Shown here: positions 43,230-53,947 of the stretch, piece after piece | Layout of the letters: each line of letters begins with the position of its first letter | Position numbering within the stretch: the first letter of the stretch is position 1 | NCBI RefSeq assembly: GCF_000004075.3 | Contig: NC_026660.2 | Location: forward strand, 17,813,837-17,877,836 | DNA: 64,000 nt | Source: Cucumis sativus | Lineage: Eukaryota > Streptophyta > Magnoliopsida > Cucurbitales > Cucurbitaceae | Direction of reading: 5' to 3' | Notes under the pieces: model-generated | What the model was told of the DNA's origin: nothing | Database searches by the model: none | The model's input: the letters and a program-made list of their open reading frames with translations, nothing else | Made by a program: the position numbers and the translations under genes

Positions 43230-43836
43230 GCAACAGGAAATAAATGACGTAATAAACGAATTTGTGACAGTTATTACTTGTTGTAAATTGGAGAACAATG
43301 ACAGTTATTTAACAAAATAAATTGTCACGATTGCTCTATATGTGACAGGAATAACATGTCGTCAATAGATAAACAATGACAATTTTTTTTTTCAAAAACA
43401 ACTGTCACAATTGCAATATATTTGACTGCAAAAAAATGTCGTCAATAGCAAAACAATGACATTTAATGTTATCGAAAAACTGTCACGATTGCACAATCGT
43501 TGACTGAAAAAATGTTGTCAATAACTAAACAATGACATTTTAAAAAAAAAAACTGCCGCGAATAACATATTCATGACAATTAATAAATGTCACAATAAAT
43601 GAATTCGTGACATTTATTTAACTATCGTTAATAAAGAAATGATGATAGTTATTAACTGTCATAAAATAGAATATGATAGTTATTTGAAGTCGTTGAATGT
43701 TGATTAACGACATTTATTTCATGTCGTAAAATAACCTATTGCGACAATTTTGGAACACTGTCGTCGAAGGACTTTCCATTACTCCCGCTTCTATGACTGA
43801 AAATAACTGTCGTGAAATTCGTTTACGATAGTAAAT
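43230..43836. repeat. CACTA right subterminal repeat region
   Basis: Dense, both-orientation copies of about 12-20 nt motifs such as AATGACAGTTATTT, CTGTCACGATTGC and TGTCGTCAATAG, spaced every 30-60 bp. Related motifs occur at the left end (GCGACAGTTATTTAATGTC, about 32422). Such arrays are the binding sites for the TNPA-type regulator in En/Spm elements. Function here is inferred from position and family. Confidence 0.88.
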
Positions 43837-43868
43837 AACTGTCGTCGTAGACCACTTTTGTACTAGTG
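43837..43868 (-). repeat. CACTA right terminal inverted repeat
   Basis: The plus strand ends ...GTACTAGTG at 43868, so on the minus strand it begins CACTAGTACAAAAGTGG. It is followed directly by the ACT target duplication at 43869-43871. Confidence 0.9.
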
Positions 43869-44448
43869 ACTATTATCTAATTTCAATTCAAATTTGTGAT
43901 AAAACACACCTTTTTAGTTCTCATTAATGTTTCAAATTAAACTACCCTCAAAATATTTTTTAAAATATCAAATAAATTTCACATAAAAAATCAAGGTTCG
44001 AATTTGTGTGACAACAACCGATAAAAATGTGATGATTTAAATTTTTGTTCCATGCCAATCTGGTAGCTACACAATTGTTATGTATGTATGTTTTGTAGAA
44101 GAATGTATTAAACAAATGACTTTAATAGAATCAATTAAATAATAATCCTAAGGTAATTATTTTAAATGATAAAATAACTAAAAATATTTTTAAATAGCAA
44201 AATGTTAGTATGATAATAGTAGTCTTAATTGGTCGATGTCTATAGTTGTTTATCTTGTAAATAAGTTTGTTTGATTTATTAGCAAAATGTTGAAACTATA
44301 TATATATATATACATGAACAATCCTGGCTAAAAAAGAAGAATATATTAAGTTAAATTTACAACAATAAACTACATCATATAATAATGCTGTAAACTTGGA
44401 AAGAACTAAGGAAAGAAGGGGAGAAAATGTCATTTAAGAACAAATATT

Positions 44449-44703
44449 AAAAAGGAAACGACACAGTTTTGCCCGAGTGCTTCTGATTTTCTTGACAATA
44501 AAGCTGTTGTCCGATTTATGTTTCCTTTTAGGGCGCTCGGGAAGTGCACGGCCGGCTGGAGAATAGTTCTTTCTGCTATTGTATGTTTTAAATCCCTTTA
44601 TGCTCATGCATCTTTTAAATCCAAACTCTACGAAGTCATGACTACAATTTTGTCTTTTTCTTGGGTAAACCTATATGAAAACAAATACAATAGAAAATTG
44701 TAA
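44449..44703. repeat. Array segment 'c', copy 1
   Basis: Conserved block of about 150-250 bp shared with copies 2-4. It is open in one plus-strand frame (MFPFRALGKCTAG...) and in a basic minus-strand frame (RALPERPKRKHKSDNSF). The frames are not conserved in all copies, so coding status is undecided. Confidence 0.75.
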
Positions 44704-45295
44704 ACATAAATTTGGTAAACCTATTTGAAAGTATCAAGAAAAATAATTTGGTGTTGAGAGAAATTTAATGGATGAAAAGAGGTAGGAAGAGAGAAATTAA
44801 ATTGTAAAGAGGATATAGTGGAAGACTAATTTGAAGATAGCACCTCTTTTTAAACTATTTTTTATGCACAAAAGATGGTTAAGTTAAAAGATTTTACTTT
44901 AATCAATATAATATCAACCCTATTTTAAAAATCTCATTTGCTTTAAATTTTATTATATTCATTTTTTTTTTTATTCTTTCTTAGGATGTTTATTATTTTT
45001 CTTCTTAGATGAGAATAGTAAATTTACGTCTCAAACACATAAAGGATCGAAAATCTTTCTATCATATATAAAAGAAGTATATATCTTTCTACTTTTGTCT
45101 CAAATATTTATCTCACTTACGTATAAGCCTTTTTAAGTTCAGGTGTACCGAATTTAGCTAAATTCCTCACTACCCATTATATTATCTAGTTTAGAGAATG
45201 AAAAAAAAAGGTGCAGTAGTGGTACAAAAGTTTTCAAAGAAAGTTCTTGTATATGAGATCGAACAGAAAAATTAGAGGAAAGAAAATAATAAAAC

Positions 45296-45379
45296 CTCAT
45301 CATTTGAAGTATGAGAATTGTTGGAATCATCGGACTCCAATTCATGAACTTCTTCATTGATGATATTTTCCTTCGCCAT
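45296..45379 (-). CDS. Possible first exon of an unrecognised gene (array segment 'e', copy 1)
   Basis: An ATG at 45379 opens 28 codons, MAKENIINEEVHELESDD..., ending at a good donor (GATGAG|GTTTTATT). The second copy of the segment (ATG at 52587) begins with the same MAKENIINEEVHELE but is then broken by a small indel. A third copy near 47800 keeps only the end of the exon (VVPDE|GT). Conservation of the start codon, reading frame and donor suggests a former or current gene transcribed leftwards. I could not connect a confident second exon or recognise a family. Treat as tentative. Confidence 0.3.
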
Positions 45380-46613
45380 TACTACTTTGCTACAGATTGA
45401 AAAGCTGATTCACAGTTTCAAAAAATGTATTAGAAAAAATAAGAAGTTAATTTGGTACTTATAATTAAACGTAGGGGATGAGGATGAAATGTCTTCGTTG
45501 ACTATATAAAATATAAAGGCGTGATAAGCATTCAATGGGACCAACACTATTATAATTATTATATTAACATAGGAATTCAATATAATTGAGTATTGACTCT
45601 CTCATTTTATTATTAGTGAACCCAATAATGTATAGATATATTTATACAAAGTTGAGACAGGAGATCAGTGGTTGCTTAACTGAACTAACAAAATCTTATT
45701 ATCAACCAATCAAAAAAATTAACCGACTTTGACAAAATAACTAAAACCAACTTTAATACTTCTAATATGATAGTAGATAGATTTGTTGAAGAAAGTGGAA
45801 GATGGGTTGGTGCTATATTTAGTATATTAGGAGTGAAGAATAAAGAACTTGTGGAAATATTTTCTGTATATATTCACTCCTACTTTTAGAGACCTTTTGG
45901 TCTATATTTATATAATAGATACCCTATGTAATTAGAATGAGAAGAAGACGTAAAACAGAAAGACACATGTCACAGGTACATAATCTGTCACAAATAACAG
46001 AAATATAACTAATAGAGGAATCAAAATAATTTCCAGAGTGGTGGTCGTCTTGCTAGCATACCAAATTACTTATACACACTGCACTATTATTTTCACTACT
46101 AACTTGGATGTTGCTTTCTTCCTTGACATTAGGGGCCACATTCCTACTTGTGGCTTAAAATCAACATATTCAAAAAGGAAATGTTGAATTATAATCTCTC
46201 TTTCGTCTATAGTCTAATACAAAAAGTATAACAATATCATTTTTTTCCCAGTGTTCCATTTCTTTGTAAACCATGCATATATATATATTCATTTATTATC
46301 TTTGAGCATAACTATTACCTCTGCTCATATGACATACAGTTAGACTGTAATGTTGCGTATTTTTATTTCTTATAGGCCTTACATAAAGTTCACAAATGCT
46401 AGAATCTGGAATAGTAGAGTATAAAAATGGAGTTAGGAAGATGAAATAAGTTGTGGATGTGTGGATGTGGAGAGGGGGAGTTTTAATTTTCCCAAGAAAT
46501 CATTTATGGCGATCCTAAATATCAAAGAGGAAAAGTTAGATTTTATTTTATCGATATATACATACATCCTTGCTTCTATTTCTAGAGGTCTCTTGATAAA
46601 AAGAGGTCAGCAT

Positions 46614-46643
46614 GCACGATCGTTTTAAGCACGATCGTTTTAA
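46614..46643. repeat. 15-bp perfect tandem duplication
   Basis: GCACGATCGTTTTAA occurs twice head to tail. CGATCG is palindromic, so the region could form small hairpins; no function is assigned. Confidence 0.93.
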
Positions 46644-46904
46644 GCCAAGCAAATAGAGTACTATCTTTCTTTAGCTTGTGGATAGTAGAAAATTGTCGAC
46701 CATTATTTTGTTTTAGATGACAAAATGAACTAAACTAATAGCAAAGTTTAAAACTAATTGCAACTATAATAAAATCTACGTCAAAATTAAAGTCTAGATC
46801 AGAAACTCCTCAACATATATATCACTATTATGTAATTTCAATTCATATAATCTGTGGTGAAGAAGGTGAAAAAATGTCATTTAATTAGAACAAAGAAAAA
46901 CAAA

Positions 46905-47040
46905 AACAACACAGTTTTGCCCGAATGCTTTTAAACTTCTTGACAATAAAGTTGTCGGATCGAGGTTTTCTTTCAGGGCATTGGGCAAATGCACGGCCAG
47001 CTGATGAAGGGTCCTTTCTGCTATCGTATGTTTGAAGTCC
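46905..47040. repeat. Array segment 'c', copy 2
   Basis: Shares CACAGTTTTGCCCGAATGCTT and GCACGGCCAGCTGATGAAGG with the other copies and is closest to copy 4 (51613). The matching minus-strand frame is open but short. Confidence 0.75.
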
Positions 47041-49483
47041 CAAAAGCTGAGTAAAAATAATTGTCTTTATCGTTGTTTGAGATTAAATTATAAGAGCTAT
47101 GTAAGACGATTGTAATAGCTACATCTTTGTTACAGTAAGAATAATTAACTACCGTCTTAACACTATTCCAAAAATCCCCTTTGCTTTGTTTCTTACTATT
47201 TTATATTCTATATTTTTTTTTAATCTTCACTACAATATCTACTGTTTTTTTTCAAACTAAAATTCTAATTTGCATCTCAAACACATACTATTATTATAAC
47301 TTAAACTAGAATAATTTACACTCTAAACATAAACTATTATAATTCAATCCAACAATAATATAAATTATAACGACCAACTTCTAGCTCCAAACCTAAAAGT
47401 TAAATTTAAATATACGAATTAACGATGCTATCACATAACAAAAGAAAATAAAACGACCACTTTAATTTTTTTGGTTTGAAAGTCTTTCATCATATTCGAA
47501 TAAACTAGACCTTTCGTTTCAAATTATCCCTCTTAATCTAAACTCTCTCAAGCTTAGATGTACCAACTTTAGCTAAATTCCCATTATTCCATTATCTAGT
47601 TTTTAGAGAGTGAAAAAAAAGAAGATGCAGTGGTACGTACAAAAGTTTTCAAAGAATGTTTTTGTATTTGAGATCGAAGAGAAAGAGAACTATTCTACCC
47701 ACGCATTCAGACATACAAAAGATGAATAGCAACAAAATTATATGTAGATATCCCAAATAATGAGTAGAAGAAATATTAGAGGAAAGAAAATAATAAAACC
47801 TCATCAGGAACAACTGAGATGACATGTGAAGTATGAGAATTGTTGGTATATAGATCAGTGGTTGCTATCTTACTGACTAACAAAAACTTATTAACAACCA
47901 ATCCAAAAAAATTAACAGACGTTAATACTTCTATTACACGATAGTGAATGGATGTGTTGAAGAAAGTGGAAGATGGTTTGGTGCTATATTCAGTATATTA
48001 GGGGCCACATTCCTACTTGTGGCTTAAAATCAACATGTTCAAAAACGAAAATGTTGAATTATAATCTCTCTTTCGTCTATAGTCTAATGCAAAAAGTATA
48101 ACAATATCACTTTTCCCCGTGTTCCAATTTCTTTATATAAACCATGCATTGTCAAGGTAACCTTGTGCATCTCATGTTTTGATAGACACAGAGTTATTAT
48201 CTTTGTGCATAACTATTACCTCTACTCATATGACATATACAGGTGGACTGAAATGTTGCGTATAATATATCATTCTTAATTATAGGTCCTACATAAAGTT
48301 CACCTTTGCTAGAAGGCGGAAAAGCAGGGTATAAATATGGAGTTAGGAAGGTGTGAAATAAGGTGTAGATGTGGATGTGTTGAGGGAGAGTTTGTGTGGA
48401 GAAATCATTTATAGCAATCCTTAATATATCAAAGAATGAAAGTTTAGATTTTCTTTTAGAGCAATGTCCATTAATTACGATATCAATATTTTATCAAACT
48501 CATCCATGCATCCTTGCTTCTATTTAACAACTCTCTTCTCACTTCTCAATCTTTCTGCTCGCTTCTTTCTCTCGGTTTTTATTAGACAATTAGATTTTTT
48601 TTCTTTGATTTTTCTTATAAATACTACACTTTATATCTTTAAATAAACTATAAACTTTTCTTTGTTATCTACTTTTCACTTATACTTTTTAAAACAAGTA
48701 AGCTTCATTTTGAGAATTAAAGATGCTTTAATTTTAGAAGAATTTGATTTTAAAGAATGCAAGGATGTGGTTCACAGAAAAATTAGAAGAAACCAAGAAT
48801 CAATTTCAAAAATAGAATAATTTTTATATTTAACCAATAAATATTTAGTTCAAGAATGTTAATATATAAGAACTTAGTCCTTCTAATTAAAAATTTTGTA
48901 ACATTTTTTTTAATTCTATGTCCTTAAAAGTTATTAATATTATAAAAATGGACCCTAATTTTAATTAAATAAAAATATTTATAATAAGAACTAAAATGAT
49001 CACAAATTAAAATTAAAAGACTAAATTATAAGTTGGAATTATTTGTTAAGAAAATTGTGTAGAGGGTATATGAACATTTTCAATAAAGGTAGGCAATGAC
49101 CTCAAGTGTCTATTTTGACTGTATAGGTTAGAAAAAAAGGAAAAAAAAAAAGAAAAGAAAAAGGTCACCAATTTTTTAAATCTTCATAAAATATAAACTA
49201 AAAACGTGATTTTATATTTATATATAAAAAAATATATTTTCAAATATAAAAATACAAAAAAGACGGTTATAAAAGATATTAAGAAAAAGTAATTTGAGTA
49301 AGTAAAAATAAAAGTTAATAAAGTTTATGTATGAAGGGATTGAAATGAAAGGTGACAAAGTCATATTTTTACAAGTACTAAGTTTAAAAGTATCATATTT
49401 AAAGTGTTTATATGATCAACTTCATATTTATGGGTACTTATAACATATGAATAATAAACACATAAATATTTATAAGAACATGA

Positions 49484-49700
49484 AAACGACACAATTTTAC
49501 TCAAATGCTTCTGATTTTTTAGATAATGAAGTTTTTGTCTCATTTACATGTCCTTTCAGAGTGCTGGGAAAATGCATGGCCGGCTGCAGAACGATCCTTT
49601 GTGCTATTGTATATTTCGAATGCGTTGCTGCAACTGTATGATATAGATCCAATCTGTATGAAGTCATGATTACAATTTTTGGACTTTTTGTTGGGTAAAC
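49484..49700. repeat. Array segment 'c', copy 3
   Basis: Most diverged copy: CACAATTTTACTCAAATGCTT and GCATGGCCGGCTGCAG. Stops interrupt the basic minus-strand frame seen in copies 1, 2 and 4. After about 49860 the expected array text is absent until about 51080, where a foreign insertion appears to sit. Confidence 0.7.
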
Positions 49701-49859
49701 ATTAATTTGGTAAACCTACGTGAAAGTATCAAAGAGCGTGTAGTTGAAAATAATTTTGGTGTTGAGAGAAATCAAATGGATGAAAAGAGGTAGGAAGAGA
49801 GAAAAGACCCAAGAGAATAGTGGAAGACAAAATGCTAGCTAAGTAAGGAATTGTAGTAA

Positions 49860-51058
49860 AATATAGGTCTAAAAATAAGGACTAAAGGGAGGCAATATTT
49901 ACCATTCACCTATTTTGTTAATATATATATATATACACACACAAATTCATCACATATTTTTGTTAAAATATATATGAAAAATTCAAAACTTTTTACTAGA
50001 AAAATAAAGTTACAAAGTATACCAACTAAGTGGTATATATGATATAATATTTTTTTAAACATTATATCATTGAATTGAGGGTATAAGTAATTGTTGCAGT
50101 CAATTTTATTGCAATCATTGTTAAAATTGTTACAATTTATGTGTTGCTATAGATATATTTTTAAAAAAATTTAATTGTAACTATCGTTAGTTAATTGCTA
50201 CAATTGAATATATGTCACGACAATTTAAGAAACATTGTGACAAAAAAAAATGTCTTCAATATGTACAAATACCAATATATTGATTTTTTGTTGTCAAAGA
50301 TTGTTGCAATTCCATGAGTTTCGTAAAGATTCTTCCATGTGTACATATAGTAGCATATTTTTCTTGATGACCTAATCAATCAAGAAAGGCTCAATAGGAA
50401 TTGCTCATCAAGAAATCAAAAAACAAATCAACAAAGTTTGACGGTCCTTTTTAGATCCACGAACTAACTTAATTAATGTAATAAAAAAAGCTTTGAAGCA
50501 TTTTCCTGGAAAGTTTGACGGAATTTTTAATCCTCTCTTGACGAGCCTTACAAATTAACAAAATTATTTTCTTGACAAGCAAAAATACATTCACTGCTCA
50601 TTAAGAAAAAAAAATACATTCAGTCTCTCTTGGACCTTTGCTTGATGACTATAAATTGTCCAACTTAAATATATTTATTGATGAGCTATACCCATCAACA
50701 AAACTAATGCAAATATTTAAATTTGACTATTACTTGTTGGACAAGGCCTATAAAGTAATATGATATTCTTGAGAAAGGGTTTTCTGGACAGTTTTGAACT
50801 GTAAAAAAATATGGTATCTTGATGCCTATTATCATCGAGAAATGTTTAATTTCTTGATGATTTTTGCCTGTCAACAAAACCACAACTCGATTTTTTTTTG
50901 TTGACATTTTTGTTTATTTGTTCAATAAAACAAGGGACCTTTTCTTGACACATAAACGTCAAGATGAATATTGCATAAAAAAATTTTTTTTGTCATGATC
51001 ATCAAAAAATCAAATTTTGTGTCCGTCAAGAAAAAGCAAATTTATTTCAAAAGCAGTG
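49860..51058. mobile_element. Putative non-autonomous DNA transposon inserted in the array
   Basis: Array text before 49860 matches the region after copy 1, and text after about 51080 (TTTATCGTTG, AATAGCTACATCTTTG) matches that after copy 2. The intervening 1.2 kb has no counterpart in the other units. Between 50360 and 51035 it carries at least ten copies of TTCTTGA/TCAAGAA in both orientations, resembling subterminal binding-site arrays. The right end could be CAGTG at 51054-51058 (CACTG on the other strand), but I could not find a convincing matching left end or target duplication. Confidence 0.45.
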
Positions 51059-51609
51059 TTAGTTGGGTAAAATTGGTTGTGTGTTTATCGTTGGTTATCT
51101 GAATAGCTACATCTTTGTAACTATAAATATAATTAACTATCGTCAACACTATTTCAAAAGTATCATTTGCTTTTAATTTTACTATTTTATGTTCAACTTT
51201 TTTTATTCTTTGCTATCCACGTCTATTATTTTCTTCTCAAACTAAAATAATAAATTTACATCTCGAACCCATAAAAGAAGTCTTATTCAACGTACATCAC
51301 ATAACAAAAAAGAAAAAAGATCACTTTTTAATTTGTTCGAAAATCTTTCCATCATATATAGAAGTATATACCTTTAAAGCAAACAGAGTACAAACTTTCT
51401 TTAAGCTCGTGGATGGTGGATAAAATTGTCAACAATTTTTCTTTTAGACGACAAAATGAACTAAACGAATAGCAAAGCTTAAAACTATTTGCAACTATAA
51501 TAAAATCTAAGAAAGTCTAGAAACTCCTCGACATATATATCACTATTATTTAATTTCAATTCAGATGGATGATACGGAAGGGAAAAATGTCATTTAGAAC
51601 AAAGAAAAA

Positions 51610-51800
51610 CAAAAACGACATAGTTTAGCTCGAATGCTTTTGATCCTCTTGACAATAAAATTGTTGTCGGATTTAGGTTTCCTTTCAAGACGTTGTGCAA
51701 ATGCATGGCCAGCTGATGAAGGGTCCTTTCTGCTATTGTATGCTCGATGTCCCAATAGCTGAGTAAAAATAATTGCGTTTACCGTTGTTTGGAACAAGAG
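51610..51800. repeat. Array segment 'c', copy 4
   Basis: Contains GCATGGCCAGCTGATGAAGG and TGCTATTGTATGCTCG. On the minus strand it keeps the longest version of the basic frame (DPSSAGHAFAQRLERKPKSD), which may be residual coding sequence of an unrecognised gene. Confidence 0.75.
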
Positions 51801-53851
51801 CTATCTAAGACCACAATAGCTACATCTTTGTTACTATAAATATAATTAATTATGGTTAACACTATTTCAAAAATCTCGTCTGTTTTGGTTTTTACTATTT
51901 TATATTCAATTTTTTTTTATTCTTTATTGCAATGTTTACTATTTTCTTCACAAACTAAAAATGTTATGCACCTCAAACACATACTATTAATTATAACATA
52001 AACTAAAATAATTTACAATTTAAATATAAACTATTATAATTCAACCCTATTAAGGATTATAATAACCAACTTCTTATCTCAAATATCTCAAATGTTAAAG
52101 TTAAAAGTTGAATTTAATTGTACTAGTTAACAGAAAAGAAAAAGAAAAAGCCACTTTGTTGATTTGAAAATCTTTCATCATACAAGAGAAGTAGTCTACA
52201 CTTTTTGTTTCAAACTATCCCCAACTTATATATAAACTGTTTTAAGCTTAAGTGTATGATTATCTAAATTCCCATTATCCATTATCTAGTTTAGAGGGTG
52301 AAAAGAAGATGCAGTTAGTACAAAAGTTTTCGTATCTGAGATCGAAGAGAAAGAGAATTATTAATTCTACCCACCCATGCAGACACAAAAAATGAGTACT
52401 AACAAATATTATTATATGGAGGACATACTCCAAATAATGAGTAGCAGAAAAATCAGAGGAAAGAAAATGATAAAATTAAACCTCATCAGGTAGAATTGAG
52501 ATGATATGTGAAGTATATGAGAATTATTGGATGGGATCGGCCTCCAATTCATGAACTTCTTCATTAATAATATTTTCCTTCGCCATTACTACTTTGCTAC
52601 AGATTGAAAAGCTGATTCACAGTTTCAAAGAATGTATTAGCATATGAAGTTTGGTACTTAATATTTAAAAGTAGGGGATGGTGTGTTTAAATGACTACTG
52701 TTGACTATCCATACATCCTTGCGTCTATTTAAAGAAGTCTCTTCTTGCTAATTCAATTTTTCTTCTCACTTCTTTCTCTCGTTCTTTATCAGGCAACTAG
52801 AATTTTTTTACTTTGATTTTTTTAAATTGAGCTTATAAATACTTGCACACTTTATTTCTTTAAACAAATTATAAACTTATCCGTTTGTGTTATCTACTTT
52901 TCACTAATATTTTTTAAAACATGCCAGCTTCATTTCATTTTAAGAATTAAAGATGTATTTATAAAAATATGTTTTATTTTTATATTAGAAGAAGAAATAT
53001 GTGAAAACCATTGTATGAAAAATTCGAACAAACCCAGAATTAATTTAAAAAATAGAAAAATATTAAAACTCAGTCCATGTCATTTAAAGTTTGTAACATT
53101 TTTTTCAATTCTATGTCCTTAAAAGTTATTAATATTATAAAAATTGACCCTTAATTTAATTAAATAAGAATACTTATAATAAGGATTAAAATTGATCACG
53201 ATTTAAAATTAAATGATTAAATTATATAAATTGAATTATTTGTTAAAAAAATTGTGTTACATGGTATATGAACATCAAAATAAACTACAATATTCACAAA
53301 ATATATAAACACTTATTAAATTCTATAACAATCCCGAAAGTCAGTTGTAAAAGATATATATAAAGAAAAGTAATTTGAGTAAGTAAAAATAAAAGTTAAT
53401 ATTAAGTTTACGTAAGTTAATGATGCACTCTAATTTGAAGTAATTGAAATAAATGGTGATAAAGTCATACTTTTACAAAGTAATAGGTTTAAAAATATCA
53501 TATTTAAAGTGTTTATGTAATTTTCAAATAATAATAAAAAGATAGATATCACACGATTTCATATTGACGGTACTTGTAACATATGAATAATAAACACATA
53601 AAAATATTCCTAAGAACATCAAAGTAGCATCGGATCATAATCATAACACCAAGATCTAAAGACAATAATTAGACAAATAAAATAACAAAATTACAATAGG
53701 GAAAAGGAAATGTTAAATGCATACAAGAAACACACCTAGTGGGATGCTCAATCTTGGACAAACCTAACACAAAACCCCTTGTTTTTAACCAAAAACCAAT
53801 CACCACATCCTAAGCAAAAAAAAGAAAAAAACCTCACAAAATACACATATG

Positions 53852-53858
53852 TATATAA
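53852..53858 (+). promoter_or_regulatory. Likely TATA box of the ceramidase gene
   Basis: TATATAAAG-type sequence about 90-96 bp upstream of the ceramidase ATG, in an A-rich stretch just beyond the end of the repeat array. The position is suitable for a short 5' UTR. Confidence 0.5.
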
Positions 53859-53947
53859 AGCTATCTATCAAGACCACACTTTGGCCATTGTTTCATGATC
53901 ATCAAATTGAGTTATTAATTTTTCAAAGTTCTAACTGATCGAGCCAA

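Larger units (their letters stand above)
32286..43871. mobile_element. CACTA (En/Spm) DNA transposon with 3-bp target duplication
   Basis: The element itself spans 32289-43868 (11,580 bp). Its left end is CACTAGAAGAAAACCTGTCT; the right end, read on the opposite strand, is CACTAGTACAAAAGTGGTCT. The termini match at about 24 of the first 32 positions, including CACTAG, an AAAA block and GTCTAC. The direct repeat ACT flanks it (32286-32288 and 43869-43871), the 3-bp duplication expected of the superfamily. Inside are a TNP2-type transposase, a second gene with a Ulp1-like domain, and arrays of short subterminal motifs. Frameshifts and stops in the transposase imply that this copy is not autonomous. 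It interrupts segment 'b' of a repeat array that exists uninterrupted elsewhere in the window. Confidence 0.95.
43872..53620. repeat. Degenerate tandem array, units of about 2.1-2.6 kb
   Basis: Matching segments recur in the same order and orientation. Segment 'c' (ACGACACAGTTTTGCCCGA, later GCACGGCCGGCTG) occurs at about 44456, 46910, 49485 and 51613. Segment 'b' occurs at 32191 (cut by CACTA), 46719 and 51450; 'd' at 45165, 47560 and 52260. Segment 'e' is at 45357 and 52555, 'h' at 45661 and 47846, 'a' at 31412, 46130 and 48001. Two long stretches, about 48500-49480 and 52705-53610, also parallel each other. Units differ by many indels, so the array is old. It ends about 330 bp before the ceramidase ATG. 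What it was is unclear: a duplicated small gene, or a tandemly amplified transposon. Confidence 0.82.

Noticed and set aside
46800..46850. A second CACTA insertion in the array units
   Set aside because: The homologous site is present with a single ACT and no CACTAG ends, so these are empty sites.
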